Shown in pieces: positions 1 through 9,907 of a DNA stretch of 64,000 nucleotides. Source of the stretch: Yponomeuta sedellus (Eukaryota > Arthropoda > Insecta > Lepidoptera > Yponomeutidae). The stretch spans positions 4,971,816-5,035,815 of the forward strand of contig OW203729.1 in the NCBI GenBank assembly GCA_934045075.1, written 5' to 3'. The notes below the pieces were generated by a model, which was given only the letters and a program-made list of their open reading frames with translations, was not told the origin of the DNA and ran no database searches. The first letter of the stretch is position 1; each line of letters opens with the position of its first letter. Both the position numbers and the translations under genes were made by a program.

Positions 1-140
1 AATTTTTTTAAATATTTCTTTCCGTAAGAACCATCCTCGTACTTCATGGCATATTCTAAAAAGAGAATTAGCGAAATCGGTTCAGCTGCTCTCGAGATTT
101 GCGCTTACAATCACATTCAGCGATTCATTTTTATATTATA
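1..140 (-). mobile_element. Helitron-like element, copy 1 (cut by window edge)
   Basis: This is the 5' part, in minus orientation, of a roughly 180-bp non-autonomous family whose complete copies run from TC(TATAATATAAA) to GTCAGCTAG followed by T. TC...CTAG ends with no terminal inverted repeat fit a Helitron of the lepidopteran short type. The copy abuts the next one with no spacer. Confidence 0.55.
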
Positions 141-327
141 CTAGCTGACCCAGCGAACTTCGTACCGCCTAACAGTCGATTCTTTATTTATTTTTTATAT
201 TCTCTCCGTAACAACCATCCTCGTACTTCAAGGAATATTCTAAAAAAAGAATTAGCTAAATCGGTTCAGCTGCTCTCGAGATTTGCGCTTACCAACACAT
301 TCGGCGATTCATTTTTTATATTATAGA
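141..327 (-). mobile_element. Helitron-like element, copy 2 of a tandem
   Basis: Complete copy in minus orientation. The CTAG 3' terminus is at 141-144 and the TC 5' terminus at 326-327. It lies head-to-tail between copies 1 and 3. A CGAACTTCG palindrome near the 3' terminus could form the hairpin expected of Helitrons. Confidence 0.6.
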
Positions 328-328
328 C

Positions 329-504
329 CAGCTGACCCAGCGAACTTCGAGTCGATTCTTTAATTTTTTTTTTATATTTCTCTCCTTAAAAACCATCCTC
401 GTACTTCAAGGAATATTCTAAAAAAAGAATTAGCGAAATCGGTTTAGCTGTTCTCGAGATTTGCGCTTACCAACACATTCGGCGATTCATTTTTATATTA
501 TAGA
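329..504 (-). mobile_element. Helitron-like element, copy 3 of a tandem
   Basis: Same family and orientation as the two preceding copies. The 3' end is altered to CCAGCTGACC, so the CTAG is lost, and about 12 bp after the CGAACTTCG palindrome are deleted. The 5' TC end is at 503-504. Confidence 0.55.
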
Positions 505-512
505 TATATATT

Positions 513-600
513 AATGCACACGAAATATTTAATACATAACATAAGAAATAATGTACCAAGGCGAGTCTATGTCTGAAAGAGATTTCTTCCTGCTAACCTT
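513..600 (-). repeat. LINE 3'-end fragment (TTTCTTCCAGCAAACC family)
   Basis: Minus-strand fragment of a 3' UTR seen repeatedly in the window. It carries the words AGATTTCTTCC, GGCGAG and TAAGAAATAA in fixed order. Other copies lie near 23842, 24230, 24890, 28179, 30845, 42985 and 43555. Downstream, 601-1996 holds no gene or repeat I can support. Confidence 0.5.
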
Positions 601-1996
601 AGAGAATCGGAGGGGCAGTAAACCAGTTTTTCAATGCGTACAAAACGTATGATGTTAACTATATAAGACAAATTTATTTTAAAAGTGTTACAAATAAACT
701 TGGAATAACGTTATGAATCCAAAATAATATAAAGTCCTTTTTTATAGGGATATAGTTTATTTTATATTTCGAACTTATCTTCAACGAGTTTTACATATTT
801 CGCAGCTATAATTAACTACCTATAATTATCTACATTATCTGTTCGTAAAATTAAAAATTCTAACCCCAGTTACTGATGGTTATTCGCATCGACACACACT
901 GTTAGATGGCTAGACAGTCATCAAGTCTTAGGACATTACGAACTAAAGTTGTTGAAGTTATCGAAGATGTGATTATCTACATTCTGTCCATTTAAATATG
1001 TAGATGACTGTTGTAAGAAAGAGAATTAGGTATCTCGAAAAATTTAAAGTGATCAATACTTTTATTTTTGTAAACAAGTTTCACACAAGTTTCAAACTTC
1101 ATGGTTAGATTTCCTTACATCTGGTCGTACCGAATCAGCGATATTATAAAAAAAAGAACGTTTTTTTATAAGACTGAAGCTGCGAGTATTCTTATGTAGT
1201 GAATAAAAAGAACGACTCTATTCCACGAAAAGACCTCCATGACATAAAGTTTAAAAAAATGCAGATTTCCGTTGGTTGTATATTTTTGTTCATGTTCGTG
1301 AACTGCACGTACTCGAGCCAGCCGTCTTAGGCTTATAGCTGTTACATGGCGAGAGGGTAATGACAATAACGTTTATTACGGCGTATAACGAGCCTCCGAC
1401 ACAGTATTACGTCGCTTAGGACCTAACTGGACCTTCGAATATATACAATGCTTTTATGGGTTGTAAAACCTAACATGAATTACTTCACTACTAAATTAGT
1501 TAGCTTCTCTTTTCGTGAAAGAGAAGATTTTTTTTCTCTTTCCTTCTTACTTGTTTATGTTTACTGAAGCGATTTCTCAACCCTCACGCTTTTTAAAGCC
1601 ACATTTCCCTCCGTTTTATAACCCCTGTAGGGAGTTACTACGTATGCAATATTACATGCCATATAACGGTGCTTCCGCGACCATCTGGTCCTCTGACGGA
1701 TGAGGCCCTCGATCGAGCCATTACGTCGATTGGCCTCCTCTACGCTGATATAACAATGGCGCCGCTTGCTGTTATTACAACGGAGGTGCTGAAAAGGGCG
1801 TATAAAAACTAGATAAAATAGGTGAAGCACTTGGCACATAGTTCGGGCGACAGTCTTTCTTCGTGCGTGTTAGTTCCAGTGTTTGTGTTAGTTTTTCCTT
1901 TCATACTGAAGAATGTGGACATAGAGGCGAATTGCCACTTAGCATTGATGAAATTGTTATTTGTTACTTATTGTTATTTGCCCTATTATCTATCTA

Positions 1997-2168
1997 TCTA
2001 TAATATAAAATGAATCGCTGAATGTGTTGGTAAGCGCAAATAACGAGAGCAGATGAACCGATTTCGCTAATTCTTTTTTTAGAATATTCTTTCAAGTACG
2101 ACAATGATTGTTACGGAGAGAAAAATAAAAATAAAATGAAAGAATCGACTGTTCGCTGGGACAGCTAG
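1997..2168 (+). mobile_element. Helitron-like element, complete copy
   Basis: Plus-strand copy of the family at 1-504. It starts TCTATAATATAAA at 1997, inside a TATC-rich stretch, and ends GGGACAGCTAG at 2168 followed by T. An internal stretch before the 3' end is shorter than in the 141-327 copy. Confidence 0.6.
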
Positions 2169-2304
2169 TCGACAGTAAAAACTTTTTAATTTCATATTTT
2201 TCTTCTAACAATAAACTCCACGTCAACCTTTACGTTAGGTGTATATTTCTATACATCAAAGCATAAAAAATCTATATTAAGCACGTGTATTGCTCTATAT
2301 TTCC

Positions 2305-2440
2305 CACTGTAGGACACAGGATTTCTCTCAAAGCGAGAGTATGGGCTTAAAAACTAAGCGCGCCCACCGCGGATTGCCAAAAATTTCAAGCGCTGTGGTA
2401 TATGAACATCTCAGCCATTCAGACTCCCTCACAATATTTT
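2305..2440 (-). repeat. SINE body fragment (tRNA-headed family with AACT tail)
   Basis: Degenerate minus-strand body piece containing CTCTCAAAGCGAGAGTATGG, CCACCGCGGATTG and TCAAGCGCTG. These occur in the same order in the SINEs at 27046-27335 and 63393-63597. The tRNA head is missing. An open frame across it is accidental. Confidence 0.4.
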
Positions 2441-2640
2441 TCGAGAGTTTCAGTGAGTGGTGTCGCTCCTATAAATACAAAGTCATGCCGGCTGTTTGGT
2501 ATAGTGTGAATACTATGCAATACGTGAAGCACTCAAAGCTTGTTCGCGACCGTGCGGCGTTTGAGTCAGTGTTTATACGGCCAGCAAGCTCAGCGGGTCC
2601 ATTTATTAATGTAGAAATATTATCTGAATCGTGTTTGCAA

Positions 2641-2832
2641 TCCGCAATTCTAAACAAGTTGTAGGCCCACCTCAGGGCGTGTCATCATCATTTATAATCC
2701 ACATCGAATCGTCTGAAACGTGTTTATACTAAGATTTAAATATTGATAGCCGCAATTCTAAATAAGTCGTAGGCCTGCCTCAAAGCGTGTCATCATCATT
2801 CATCATCATCACCGAATCGTTTGAAACGTGTG
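2641..2832. repeat. Tandem duplication, period about 110 bp
   Basis: A stretch of about 82 bp at 2641-2723 recurs at 2751-2832 with roughly ten differences. Shared anchors are CCGCAATTCTAAA, GTCATCATCAT and GAAACGTGT. A weaker third piece occurs near 3483-3520. Confidence 0.6.
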
Positions 2833-2858
2833 TGGTATCAACCCACCACACACGTTTC
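2823..2858. repeat. Perfect 13-bp hairpin
   Basis: GAAACGTGTGTGG at 2823-2835 and its exact complement CCACACACGTTTC at 2846-2858 enclose a 10-nt loop, at the end of the tandem duplication. No function can be assigned. Confidence 0.6.
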
Positions 2859-3040
2859 ACTTGAACGTCTGAGACTAAAACTTAAAGAGCTAATTATCAA
2901 TGCTCTGAAAAGTTTACATGTGGAGTTTTTTGCACTTTTGTGCTCCAAAATTATCTAGATTTTAAGTGGACACCTAGTTTAATGCGTAACGTTAATTAAA
3001 TCCAAATTTCGGTGCTATTTTGAATAAAATACTTAGATAC

Positions 3041-3408
3041 CTATTTAGAGGCTAAAAATTCCACCCATGCCGGGATACGAACCCGTGACCTTTGGCTATC
3101 CGTGCCAGCGCTCTTCCGACTGAGCTAATGGGCGACTCACCGGCGAAATTTTGAACCTTTTTACAATATTCTCTGTATTACGTACATGCAGCGACTACAA
3201 TACAAATAATACAATACATATATACAGAGAATATTGTAAAGAGGTTTGAAATTTCACTGATGCCGGTGAGTCACCCATTAGCTCAGTCGGAAGAGCGCTG
3301 GCACGGATAGCCAAAGGTCGCGAGTTTGAATCCCAGCATGGGTGGAATTTTTAGCCTCTAAATAGGTTTTTGAAATTGTCCTTAGCACGGGTTAGTGCAT
3401 TAAAAAGA
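3041..3408. mobile_element. tRNA-like retroposon, inverted dimer
   Basis: Two copies of the tRNA-headed repeat face each other. A minus-strand head lies at about 3062-3132 and a plus-strand head at about 3270-3341, with the arms meeting near 3200 around a TACAATA-rich centre. The plus copy has a perfect A-box (TAGCTCAGTCGG) and a degenerate B-box (GAGTTTGAATCC). The clover-leaf can be drawn, but position 33 is C, so it is a SINE head and not a working tRNA. Confidence 0.65.
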
Positions 3409-3867
3409 ATATAAAATACTTAGATTTTTGATATGGTCTCGGAATATTGCAAGCTGCATCTACAAAGTTTGAAAATTGGGCTCAAAATTTCTAAGCAAGT
3501 TGTAGGCCCGTTTCACAGCGTGTAGTTGCCCCAAATCTGACGGCTTGTTACAGTCACACGACGGTCGTTATCCAGTTGTTTGTTAAACAACCACGTAGAG
3601 ACAGTAAAAACCGCACTGCCGTAGGGTCTCGTTTCCCGACTCCCTGTCCGCATTGGACCGTGCCATTTTCGGGTAATTCCTAACTCCTGATACTCGTGCG
3701 TTTAGATTCCTCAGTGCTTGATATGTTCTATCAAGTAATTAAGTAAAATTGTCTTATTAAACTTATCGGGAACACGTCCTCAATTTTGTGATTATTATAT
3801 TCACAAAAATGTAGTAGTAGATCAATTTGACGTTAAATATTTAAGAAAGATTATATTCATTTTGTTG

Positions 3868-3971
3868 CACTAACCCCTGCTAAGGACAATTTTAAATAAC
3901 TATTTAGAGGCTAAAAATTCCACCCATGCTGGGACTCGAACCCGCGACCTCTAGCTATCAGTGCCAGCGCG
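3868..3971 (-). repeat. tRNA-like retroposon, truncated
   Basis: Minus-strand 3' part of the family at 3041-3408: GCACTAACCC, ATTTAGAGGCTAAAAATTCC, then a partial tRNA head. It breaks off inside the anticodon arm at about 3971, where a different SINE begins. Confidence 0.6.
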
Positions 3972-4102
3972 CTCAGGAAAACGACACCACCAACATTTGT
4001 AAACATCCAAGACCTGGGTTTTTTTTTTGTCCACAGCCGGGGGTCGAACCCGGGCCCTCTTGCATGGCAGGCAGATGCGCTACCGCTGCGCATCAGAGGT
4101 CT
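3972..4102 (-). mobile_element. tRNA-derived SINE (ACCTCTGTGGCG head), partial
   Basis: Minus-strand copy with a tRNA head (B-box complement GGTCGAACCCG, A-box region CGCTACCGCTGCG), a T-run, and body words AAACATCCAAGACC. It lacks the 3' body and tail seen in the 63132-63333 copy. 4103-5455 contains no supported feature beyond LINE-like scraps near 4460-4530. Confidence 0.6.
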
Positions 4103-5455
4103 TCAATTAATAATAATTGTTCAGATTGACATACACTTTTGATTATGTTACACCCACAACATATTTTTTTAAAGACTATAGGGAAGAGCGGGTGATCGTG
4201 CTCTTCCACTATAAAGGGAAAATTCCCGCCAGGCAGATCGTATGCCTGGGGACGGCCGGTCCAACTAACGTTAGTCGGACGTTATATTTATGGTACCTAT
4301 GTCATTGAAACACTTTGAATGCGCGATGCAGGAATGTCGGAGTTTGTAGTGCGCGCGCAGAATTGACATGTGCTCGCCATAAAGACCTTAGGTGTTTAGA
4401 TACGTTCTCTCTGAGACGAAGGTGAAGGGAACAACTTTGCTGGAGCTACCATCCCTAGCCATGAATGGAAAGCCCTTGTGTCAGCCCCTGACTCCACGGA
4501 GGAGTAGAGGGACAAAAGAAGAAGAAGATGTTTTCGTGCGCAAAATTAAAATATTTCACGTAACGAGTACAGGTATTCGTTCAGTTGGACGTAAAAAAGT
4601 TCTTGTTGTTTTTCCGGCACAGGGGAATCGAAAAATTACTTATGAATGAAGAATCGAATGATTTATGACGTAACTCGCCAAATTCGATTTGTCAACTTCG
4701 GCAGCGGGAAAATCGGTTTGCTACCGACACTGGACCTCATGGGAGTGAGCCAATTTTTTGACGTTAAAAATTGTTTTTGTTTTTGTATTTTCCCAGTTAA
4801 AATTCAACGCGACGCGATCCCCGTTATGGAAGTTGTGAGCGGTTTGAGCACAAAACAAAATAAAATACTTCCTATGGAAATCATCTAGAAGTCACATCAT
4901 TAATAACATTTTTATAGTATTTATTAATGATTCGCGATACTCAGACATAGTTATAACAGTATAAACGGGTCTAATTATTTATGGGGTAAAATGTTTTTTC
5001 ATCCCACCATCTCGGAAAGAGTATTTTTAATCTTCAATATCTGAGTGGAAAAGCCGTTTTTATTCTCTAGAGGATAAAGTAAATTGAATTTAGAACATCG
5101 TGTGCACTAAGTTTGTGAATTAAAAAAGTGTACCTATCTTGTGATTGTAAACGTTTTTTTTTTGCATTTAGTCATTTCCTCGCTGAGGTGGAATGAAAAG
5201 TTACGTGTTGCACTCGAGTGCAAAGATTTTTCACCTCGTGCTCTTTTGATTCCCTCGCTAACGCTCAGGATTCTAATTTTGAATCACTCGCTGCGCTCGT
5301 GATTCAATTTTAGAATCCTTCGCTTGCTCGGTCATCAAAATTGTACACGCGGTTAAAAAGCAACTTTGCACTCTTGTAAAACAAATAACTATTATTAGGT
5401 TTTACGTAATAAATAATCGCGATTAGACCCGTTTAATATATAACATTCTTAAAGC

Positions 5456-5622
5456 TTGTTGTTTTGGACATGTGGAGAGGATGAAGGAAGAAAGATTGGC
5501 GAAACAAATATACGAGTGTGTAGCAAATGTGGCTGGAAAGGCCGGTAATAGGTATATCCCAGGATCGTGGAAAGTGGCTGATTGGCCTGTGATACCCCTC
5601 CGGGATCCAGGTTTGAGTTAAC
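5456..5622 (+). pseudogene. Non-LTR retrotransposon ORF2 C-terminal remnant
   Basis: Reading from 5456, the frame encodes FGHVERMKEERLAKQIYE and then decays. The words FGHVERM..ERL are typical of the C-terminus of lepidopteran endonuclease/reverse-transcriptase ORFs. The downstream DNA (GGATCGTGGAAAGTGG ... GGGATCCAGGTTTGAG) matches the ORF ends at 25412 and 45715 with an internal deletion and frame damage. No catalytic part remains. This is a dead 5'-truncated LINE; the clade is uncertain. Confidence 0.5.
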
Positions 5623-5739
5623 TGTATACAAGGCTTAACTGGTTTCCTTTCATACTTCATTCTTTTACACTGATCGCAAGCGTTTATAATTGCCGTACCT
5701 GTTACACTATATTTGCATTAATTAAAATAGAAGTTTCTA

Positions 5740-6025
5740 AGCGCTAGATTCTGAATTGAGAACTTTGCTGAGTAAATAGTTAACTGCAGTGCTATCTCTT
5801 CCAATGTCCTAGGAAAGAACGTTATTTAGTGAAATTCTTAATTCAGAAACCGGTCCTTACTGTAACTTAAGCTATTTCCATACTTCGCTGAATGTCTTTC
5901 AGCCGGTTTATGAATTAAGGATTTCAATAAGTAAATACTAAATAACGTTCGGTCACGCTCCTTGCTGAGAATTTCGAAGACACATCACTGCAGTTAGGTA
6001 TTAACTTTGCGAAATTCTCTATTAT
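5740..6025. mobile_element. Putative MITE with AAATTCTCAATTCAGAAA ends
   Basis: The left end TTCTGAATTGAGAA...AGTAAATAGTTAACTGCAGTG and the right region CACTGCAGTTAGG...GCGAAATTCTCT are imperfect inverted copies. The interior also carries inverted CTAAATAACGTT pieces. The same ends bound a shorter element at 17096-17245. Boundaries and TSD are unclear. Confidence 0.35.
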
Positions 6026-6207
6026 TATTGTTATTAAATTATTTATTGTACCTGTAAAGATTGTACAATTGGCGGGCTTAATACTAAATAGTATTTTATT
6101 CTAGCCAACCAACAGGTGACGTGGAGAAGGCGGGGGAAACGTTTCTATTCAGAAACGGGCCCTTTTAAATAGGTGGACTGGTCAAACCGTGCTGCTTGGT
6201 GCTGCTT

Positions 6208-6472
6208 TGCTGCGTGGTGTCGGCCTCGAGAATAGCACCAACCTAAATTCTTCCCGCGGGTGTCGCAAAAGGCGACTAAGGAACACAAACCGAGGGGTGG
6301 GCAGCAGCGCCCCCTGCAGTACAATTCTAACAAACTGCGATCCCCAACCCGCTTGCCCAGCGTGGGGATTATGGGCATTACCCCTCAATGATGGCACAAC
6401 CTTGCGCTATGTTGCCCATTAGGGGAGGGCTATGTCCAGCAGTGGACTAATATAGCCCGAAGAAGAAGAAGA
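6208..6472 (+). repeat. LINE 3' end with (GAA)n tail, copy H1
   Basis: A conserved block of about 265 bp with the words TGGTGTCGGCC, GGCGACTAAGG, GGGCAGCAGCGCC and GGGGATTATGGGCA ends in ATATAGCCCGAAGAAGAAGAA. Related copies lie at 27800-28064 (+), 34962-35222 (-), 22062-22250 (-) and shorter pieces at 9485 and 22966. The constant 3' end with variable 5' truncation fits a non-LTR retrotransposon 3' UTR. 6473-7041 holds nothing I can support. Confidence 0.6.
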
Positions 6473-7041
6473 ATTCGAACCGTGAGTGTCTGACCCCCGA
6501 CCTTCTGTATTTGTCGTGGTTCGGCGCCCTTTATTATTATGCCCCGGATTCGTATTTCTTGCACGTTCATTGGATTTAGACGGAGGAAGTTTTTTGCTTT
6601 GTTAATAATGCAGAAGTTTTTATGGGTTGAATTTTAAGCCCCGTAAGAGAATTGGGTGTTCATTAGACGTTTTACGATTTCATTGGGTCATGGGGACGTT
6701 TTCAGGTGAAGAAAAAACGCCGCGTGGAAATCCGGACCTTATACTGGTCCAGCACAGTTGGCAGTAGGTCAGCGTTTATATTTTAGTTGCAAAATTATCC
6801 GTAATGGGTTATTTTACAACGGATAAGGGTTGATGCCGGCAGATGATTTGTAGGCTGACATCTCTACTTTAGGTCTGTTTTGATGAGAGGCCGCCTGAGA
6901 TTGGTTGTTGCATTGTTTGGGTTGCCATAGGAAATCTAGTTACCCCATTTCAGGGATAAATAGTAACTTCAGGTATTGATGAATATCATTTATTTAATTA
7001 AAAGATAGAAAAATAATAACATAATAAACAAAGACTAAATA

Positions 7042-7068
7042 CAGGTAGCGCCACGAGTTATGAGCGCT
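7042..7068. repeat. Terminal inverted repeat (transposase 3' side)
   Basis: Begins CAGGTAGCGCC directly after TA at 7040-7041. It pairs with 9138-9164 with three mismatches over 27 bp. Confidence 0.8.
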
Positions 7069-7280
7069 CGCCGAAAGTGGTAGGGATGTCTGCGCATGTG
7101 TACAGTCGCGCACAAAATTTCTAATGGCCGCGCGGCCCTAAGGTTAGACTGAACAATAAGCAATAGAGAATAATCAAATATAGTTTAAATTAATCTAAAT
7201 TTGCCATTGTAAGATATGTAGGTAGCTTTATAGTACAATAAAAAACCGCTTTGTTTTAAGTAAGTAATTTATTTCTAATT

Positions 7281-8930
7281 CTAGTCGTGTGGCAGAGGCA
7301 CTATTCCCTCCATTAAATCATCTTCGTACACTTTATTTCCGATTACGGAGGCACTCGTAGACGGCATTTCGTCATCGTCTGATATTGCACAATCTTCGAC
7401 GTCATCTTGACTATCGTCACTGTCCGAGCTATCATCGTCACTGACTCGAATAATAAACTGTTCCGTAAAAATGTCAATAACGTGATCGCTTTTTGAGTAC
7501 TCCTCTTCTACGGCTTTCACTTTATTACACAAAGCCTGCCACTCTTGTGCTCCCATAAAATTAACTTTCTCTCTCACTAGTTCAATGGCTTTATTTATAT
7601 TCCACTTGACATTTTTACTACCAACGTACTGCTTAATGCTGGACCATGCCATCTCAATCGGATTGAGGTCTGGGTGGTACGGAGGGAGTCTCAGGATATC
7701 GTGACCATGTTCAGCCATAATTTTGTCAATCGAAAATGTTTTCAACGTTTCTTTATTAGCTTTTATCAATTTGTATAACTGCGGTTTCAGAAAATTCGGT
7801 TCATATTCAATCCCTTTTTCGGAGAGCCAGGCTTGCATATCCGCCTTTTTTGAGTTTGATGTCGGCGCGAGGTCAAATTGCTTGTTATGGTAAGAAGCGT
7901 TGTCGACTACGACAACTGAATTATTTGGTATATTAGGAATCAATTGAGTTCGCAGCCATTTTTCATAGTTTTCGTAATTCATGTTATCGTGGTAGTCGCC
8001 AGATTTGGAGCCAGCTTTAAATGTGAGCAATCCATTCGGGACAAAGCCTGCTTCTGATCCTGCGTGAACGATGACGACGCGTTGGCCTTTAGATATCGGC
8101 TTTTTAGCTCCTTTGGTAGAACCATCCGACCAAGCTTTGGGGTTCGTGTGTGACGAATCAACATATGATTCATCTGTATAAATTATGGAACGGCCATCTA
8201 GGCGATATTTTTTAATTTTTTCCAGATAATCAATCCGTTTTAGTCTAATATTGGAGGTTTCAATGAGAATTCTTCGATTATTTTCAGTGTTTTTCCAGCG
8301 AAAACCTAAGTTCTTAACTATTCTTCTGAGACTAGTTTCGGATCCTTCAAAATGTATGTCTTCCTGCAGCTTTTTTCTTAGTTTTTCAATTGTAGGTAAC
8401 TCTTTATTTGTTAGGTGAAAGTTGTGTATGGACCTTTTTATGACCCCTTGATCAAAATTATCTATTTCTGTAACCGGTTTTGCACGCGGCCGTTTTTTGC
8501 CTGGAGTTCTGAATACTGCAATCAACTCCGAGGTATCTGCGTTTGACACAATCCTTCTTACAGTTGCCACAGATGTATTTGTAGCAAGTGCTGTTCTTTT
8601 CTGACACTGTTTTAAATTGTTGATAATTCGTTGCAATCTATTCTCATTTGTTTTGCTAACTTGTACAGCCTTTTCTCGGATCCGCTCTACCTCAGTGTAA
8701 ATTTCAGTCAGAACGGGTTTATCGGCAACATTTGATGTTCTATTTTCAATTTGTTGAAATGTCTGGTTAACGACTTTCAAGCTTTTTTCAAAAGTCACAA
8801 TCGTCTCAGTTAAGGTGTTTTTTACCTCCTTTAAATCACCAACGAACATGTCTGTTTCCTTTTTAATAAAACTATGTACACCATAAACAATTTTTCTCGA
8901 TTGTCTTTTTAGCACATTTTGTTTCGGCAT
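7281..8930 (-). CDS. DD82E transposase (IS630/Tc1/mariner superfamily)
   Basis: Uninterrupted 549-codon frame, ATG to TAG. It is a cut-and-paste transposase expected to bind the terminal repeats and insert at TA. The N-terminal third is helical with a putative helix-turn-helix (about 111-131, ALATNTSVATVRRIV), a basic GKKRPRAK stretch (144-151, hook or nuclear signal) and a second winged-helix-like segment (178-213). The catalytic DDE domain shows D253 in YTDESYVDSS, D343 in VVVVDNASYH and E426 in YHPDLNPIEMAWS. Exactly 82 residues lie between D343 and E426, far more than the 34-41 usual in Tc1, mariner and relatives; the extra residues (about 350-405) sit between the DNASYH and LPPYHPDLNP motifs. 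The C-terminus is a long acidic Asp/Ser tail (497-521). All catalytic residues are present and no frameshift is seen. Confidence 0.9.
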   Translation of the reverse strand: MPKQNVLKRQSRKIVYGVHSFIKKETDMFVGDLKEVKNTLTETIVTFEKSLKVVNQTFQQIENRTSNVADKPVLTEIYTEVERIREKAVQVSKTNENRLQRIINNLKQCQKRTALATNTSVATVRRIVSNADTSELIAVFRTPGKKRPRAKPVTEIDNFDQGVIKRSIHNFHLTNKELPTIEKLRKKLQEDIHFEGSETSLRRIVKNLGFRWKNTENNRRILIETSNIRLKRIDYLEKIKKYRLDGRSIIYTDESYVDSSHTNPKAWSDGSTKGAKKPISKGQRVVIVHAGSEAGFVPNGLLTFKAGSKSGDYHDNMNYENYEKWLRTQLIPNIPNNSVVVVDNASYHNKQFDLAPTSNSKKADMQAWLSEKGIEYEPNFLKPQLYKLIKANKETLKTFSIDKIMAEHGHDILRLPPYHPDLNPIEMAWSSIKQYVGSKNVKWNINKAIELVREKVNFMGAQEWQALCNKVKAVEEEYSKSDHVIDIFTEQFIIRVSDDDSSDSDDSQDDVEDCAISDDDEMPSTSASVIGNKVYEDDLMEGIVPLPHD

Positions 8931-9137
8931 CCTTTCCAGTTTCCACTACGAAAATTAAAAATCTAAGAGCGCGACTGTACTTCGAGGAGCAGAGACGTGC
9001 ACGCACAGCGCGGGAAACGAAAACGGACTGATCGACCAATCACGCGCTAGCGCTCGTCGGCGGTCGCCGTCTCTCCGTCGCCCCTCACGCCCCACCGCCA
9101 AACGGACCCAAAAAACGACTTCTGCGCATTCAATGTC

Positions 9138-9164
9138 AGCGCTCATTACTCGTGGCGATACCTA
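9138..9164. repeat. Terminal inverted repeat (transposase 5' side)
   Basis: Complement of the left terminal repeat, ending GGCGATACCTA before TA at 9165-9166. It lies upstream of the transposase start, beyond a GC-rich leader that may hold the promoter. Confidence 0.8.
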
Positions 9165-9484
9165 TACAGCTAGTAATGAAAAAATAGAAGTAAATGTTCT
9201 TCACACAATATGGAAATTTTGGAATATTGTTTTCGGAGATAATAATTTTCAGATTATGGCCACCCAAGCATAAGATTGAGAGTTGTGACATGACTGGCTG
9301 CTTGTATAAATTGGGCTGAATTTGTAGCTTGAAGCATCTGGTGATTGACGGAGGTCTGGTCCTCCATGGTGAGCAGACTTGGCTCTGATGGCGTCGAAGC
9401 AGCCCATTTAAATCATATTTGGTAGCAGCAGGGACCCTGTAAGTAAATACTTATATGGAAAGCTGGATGCGGCAAGCTCAAGAC

Positions 9485-9550
9485 TCAAGCTCATTAGGGG
9501 AGGGCTATGTCCAGCAGTAGACTACATAATATAGCCTGAAGAAGAAGAAG
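9485..9550 (+). repeat. LINE 3' end with (GAA)n tail, short
   Basis: Only the last part of the family at 6208-6472 is present: GGGGAGGGCTATGTCCAGCAG through ATATAGCCTGAAGAAGAAG. Confidence 0.55.
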
Positions 9551-9751
9551 GGTTGATCTATGTATTGTGAGCTGTACAGCGAAAACTGGATGAATGCGTT
9601 AATGGGGAACTTGCGTAAAACTTATATTTAGGTGGTATTACTTTTGAAAACGGAAGACATAGAAAAAGATTTTCTATTTAAAAAAATAAATAAATCTGAA
9701 AACAAACTCAAAGAACAAAAATTGTTGCAAAAATAAAAGCTATAATGACTG

Positions 9752-9880
9752 CCTCATTGGTCTAGCGGTATTACCATTACCCTGAAGAAGGTCGTGGGTT
9801 TGATTTCCACTTGAGGCCGTCGTACAATTGTACAAATAACCTCAGTATGGGTATTCCATGTTTATCATGTCCTTATCATA
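9752..9880 (+). mobile_element. tRNA-like SINE head, single copy
   Basis: GCCTCATTGGTCTAGCGGT followed by GTCGTGGGTTTGATTTCCAC and GAGGCC gives a tRNA-like outline with 5' and 3' acceptor halves (GCCTCA/TGAGGC), an A-box-like TGGTCTAGCGG and a degraded B-box GGTTTGATTTC. The anticodon region is not standard. I read it as a SINE or tRNA pseudogene. Confidence 0.4.
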
Positions 9881-9907
9881 GCACAAGGTGCGACCTAGAA
9901 TGCGATC

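Larger units (their letters stand above)
7042..9164 (-). mobile_element. Tc1/mariner-superfamily transposon, DD82E, apparently intact
   Basis: A 2,123-bp DNA transposon. The ends are imperfect inverted repeats (24 of 27 positions), CAGGTAGCGCCACGAG... on the left and TAGGTATCGCCACGAG... on the right, each bordered outside by TA (7040-7041 and 9165-9166), the target duplication of IS630-Tc1-mariner elements. Between them lies one intact minus-strand transposase gene, preceded by a GC-rich leader (about 8955-9137). An AATAAA signal on the minus strand (7268-7273) follows the stop. The catalytic spacing assigns it to the DD82E group, which I recall being described as Sailor. Both ends and an unbroken frame suggest recent activity. 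Confidence 0.85.

Noticed and set aside
2290..2664. 124-codon open frame
   Set aside because: Starts at TTG, crosses a SINE body fragment, and has no family signal.
3062..3341. Functional tRNA genes
   Set aside because: A-box and B-box are good and the clover-leaf can be drawn, but position 33 is C, the acceptor has mispairs, and copies occur with fixed non-tRNA flanks and TSDs, so they are SINE heads.
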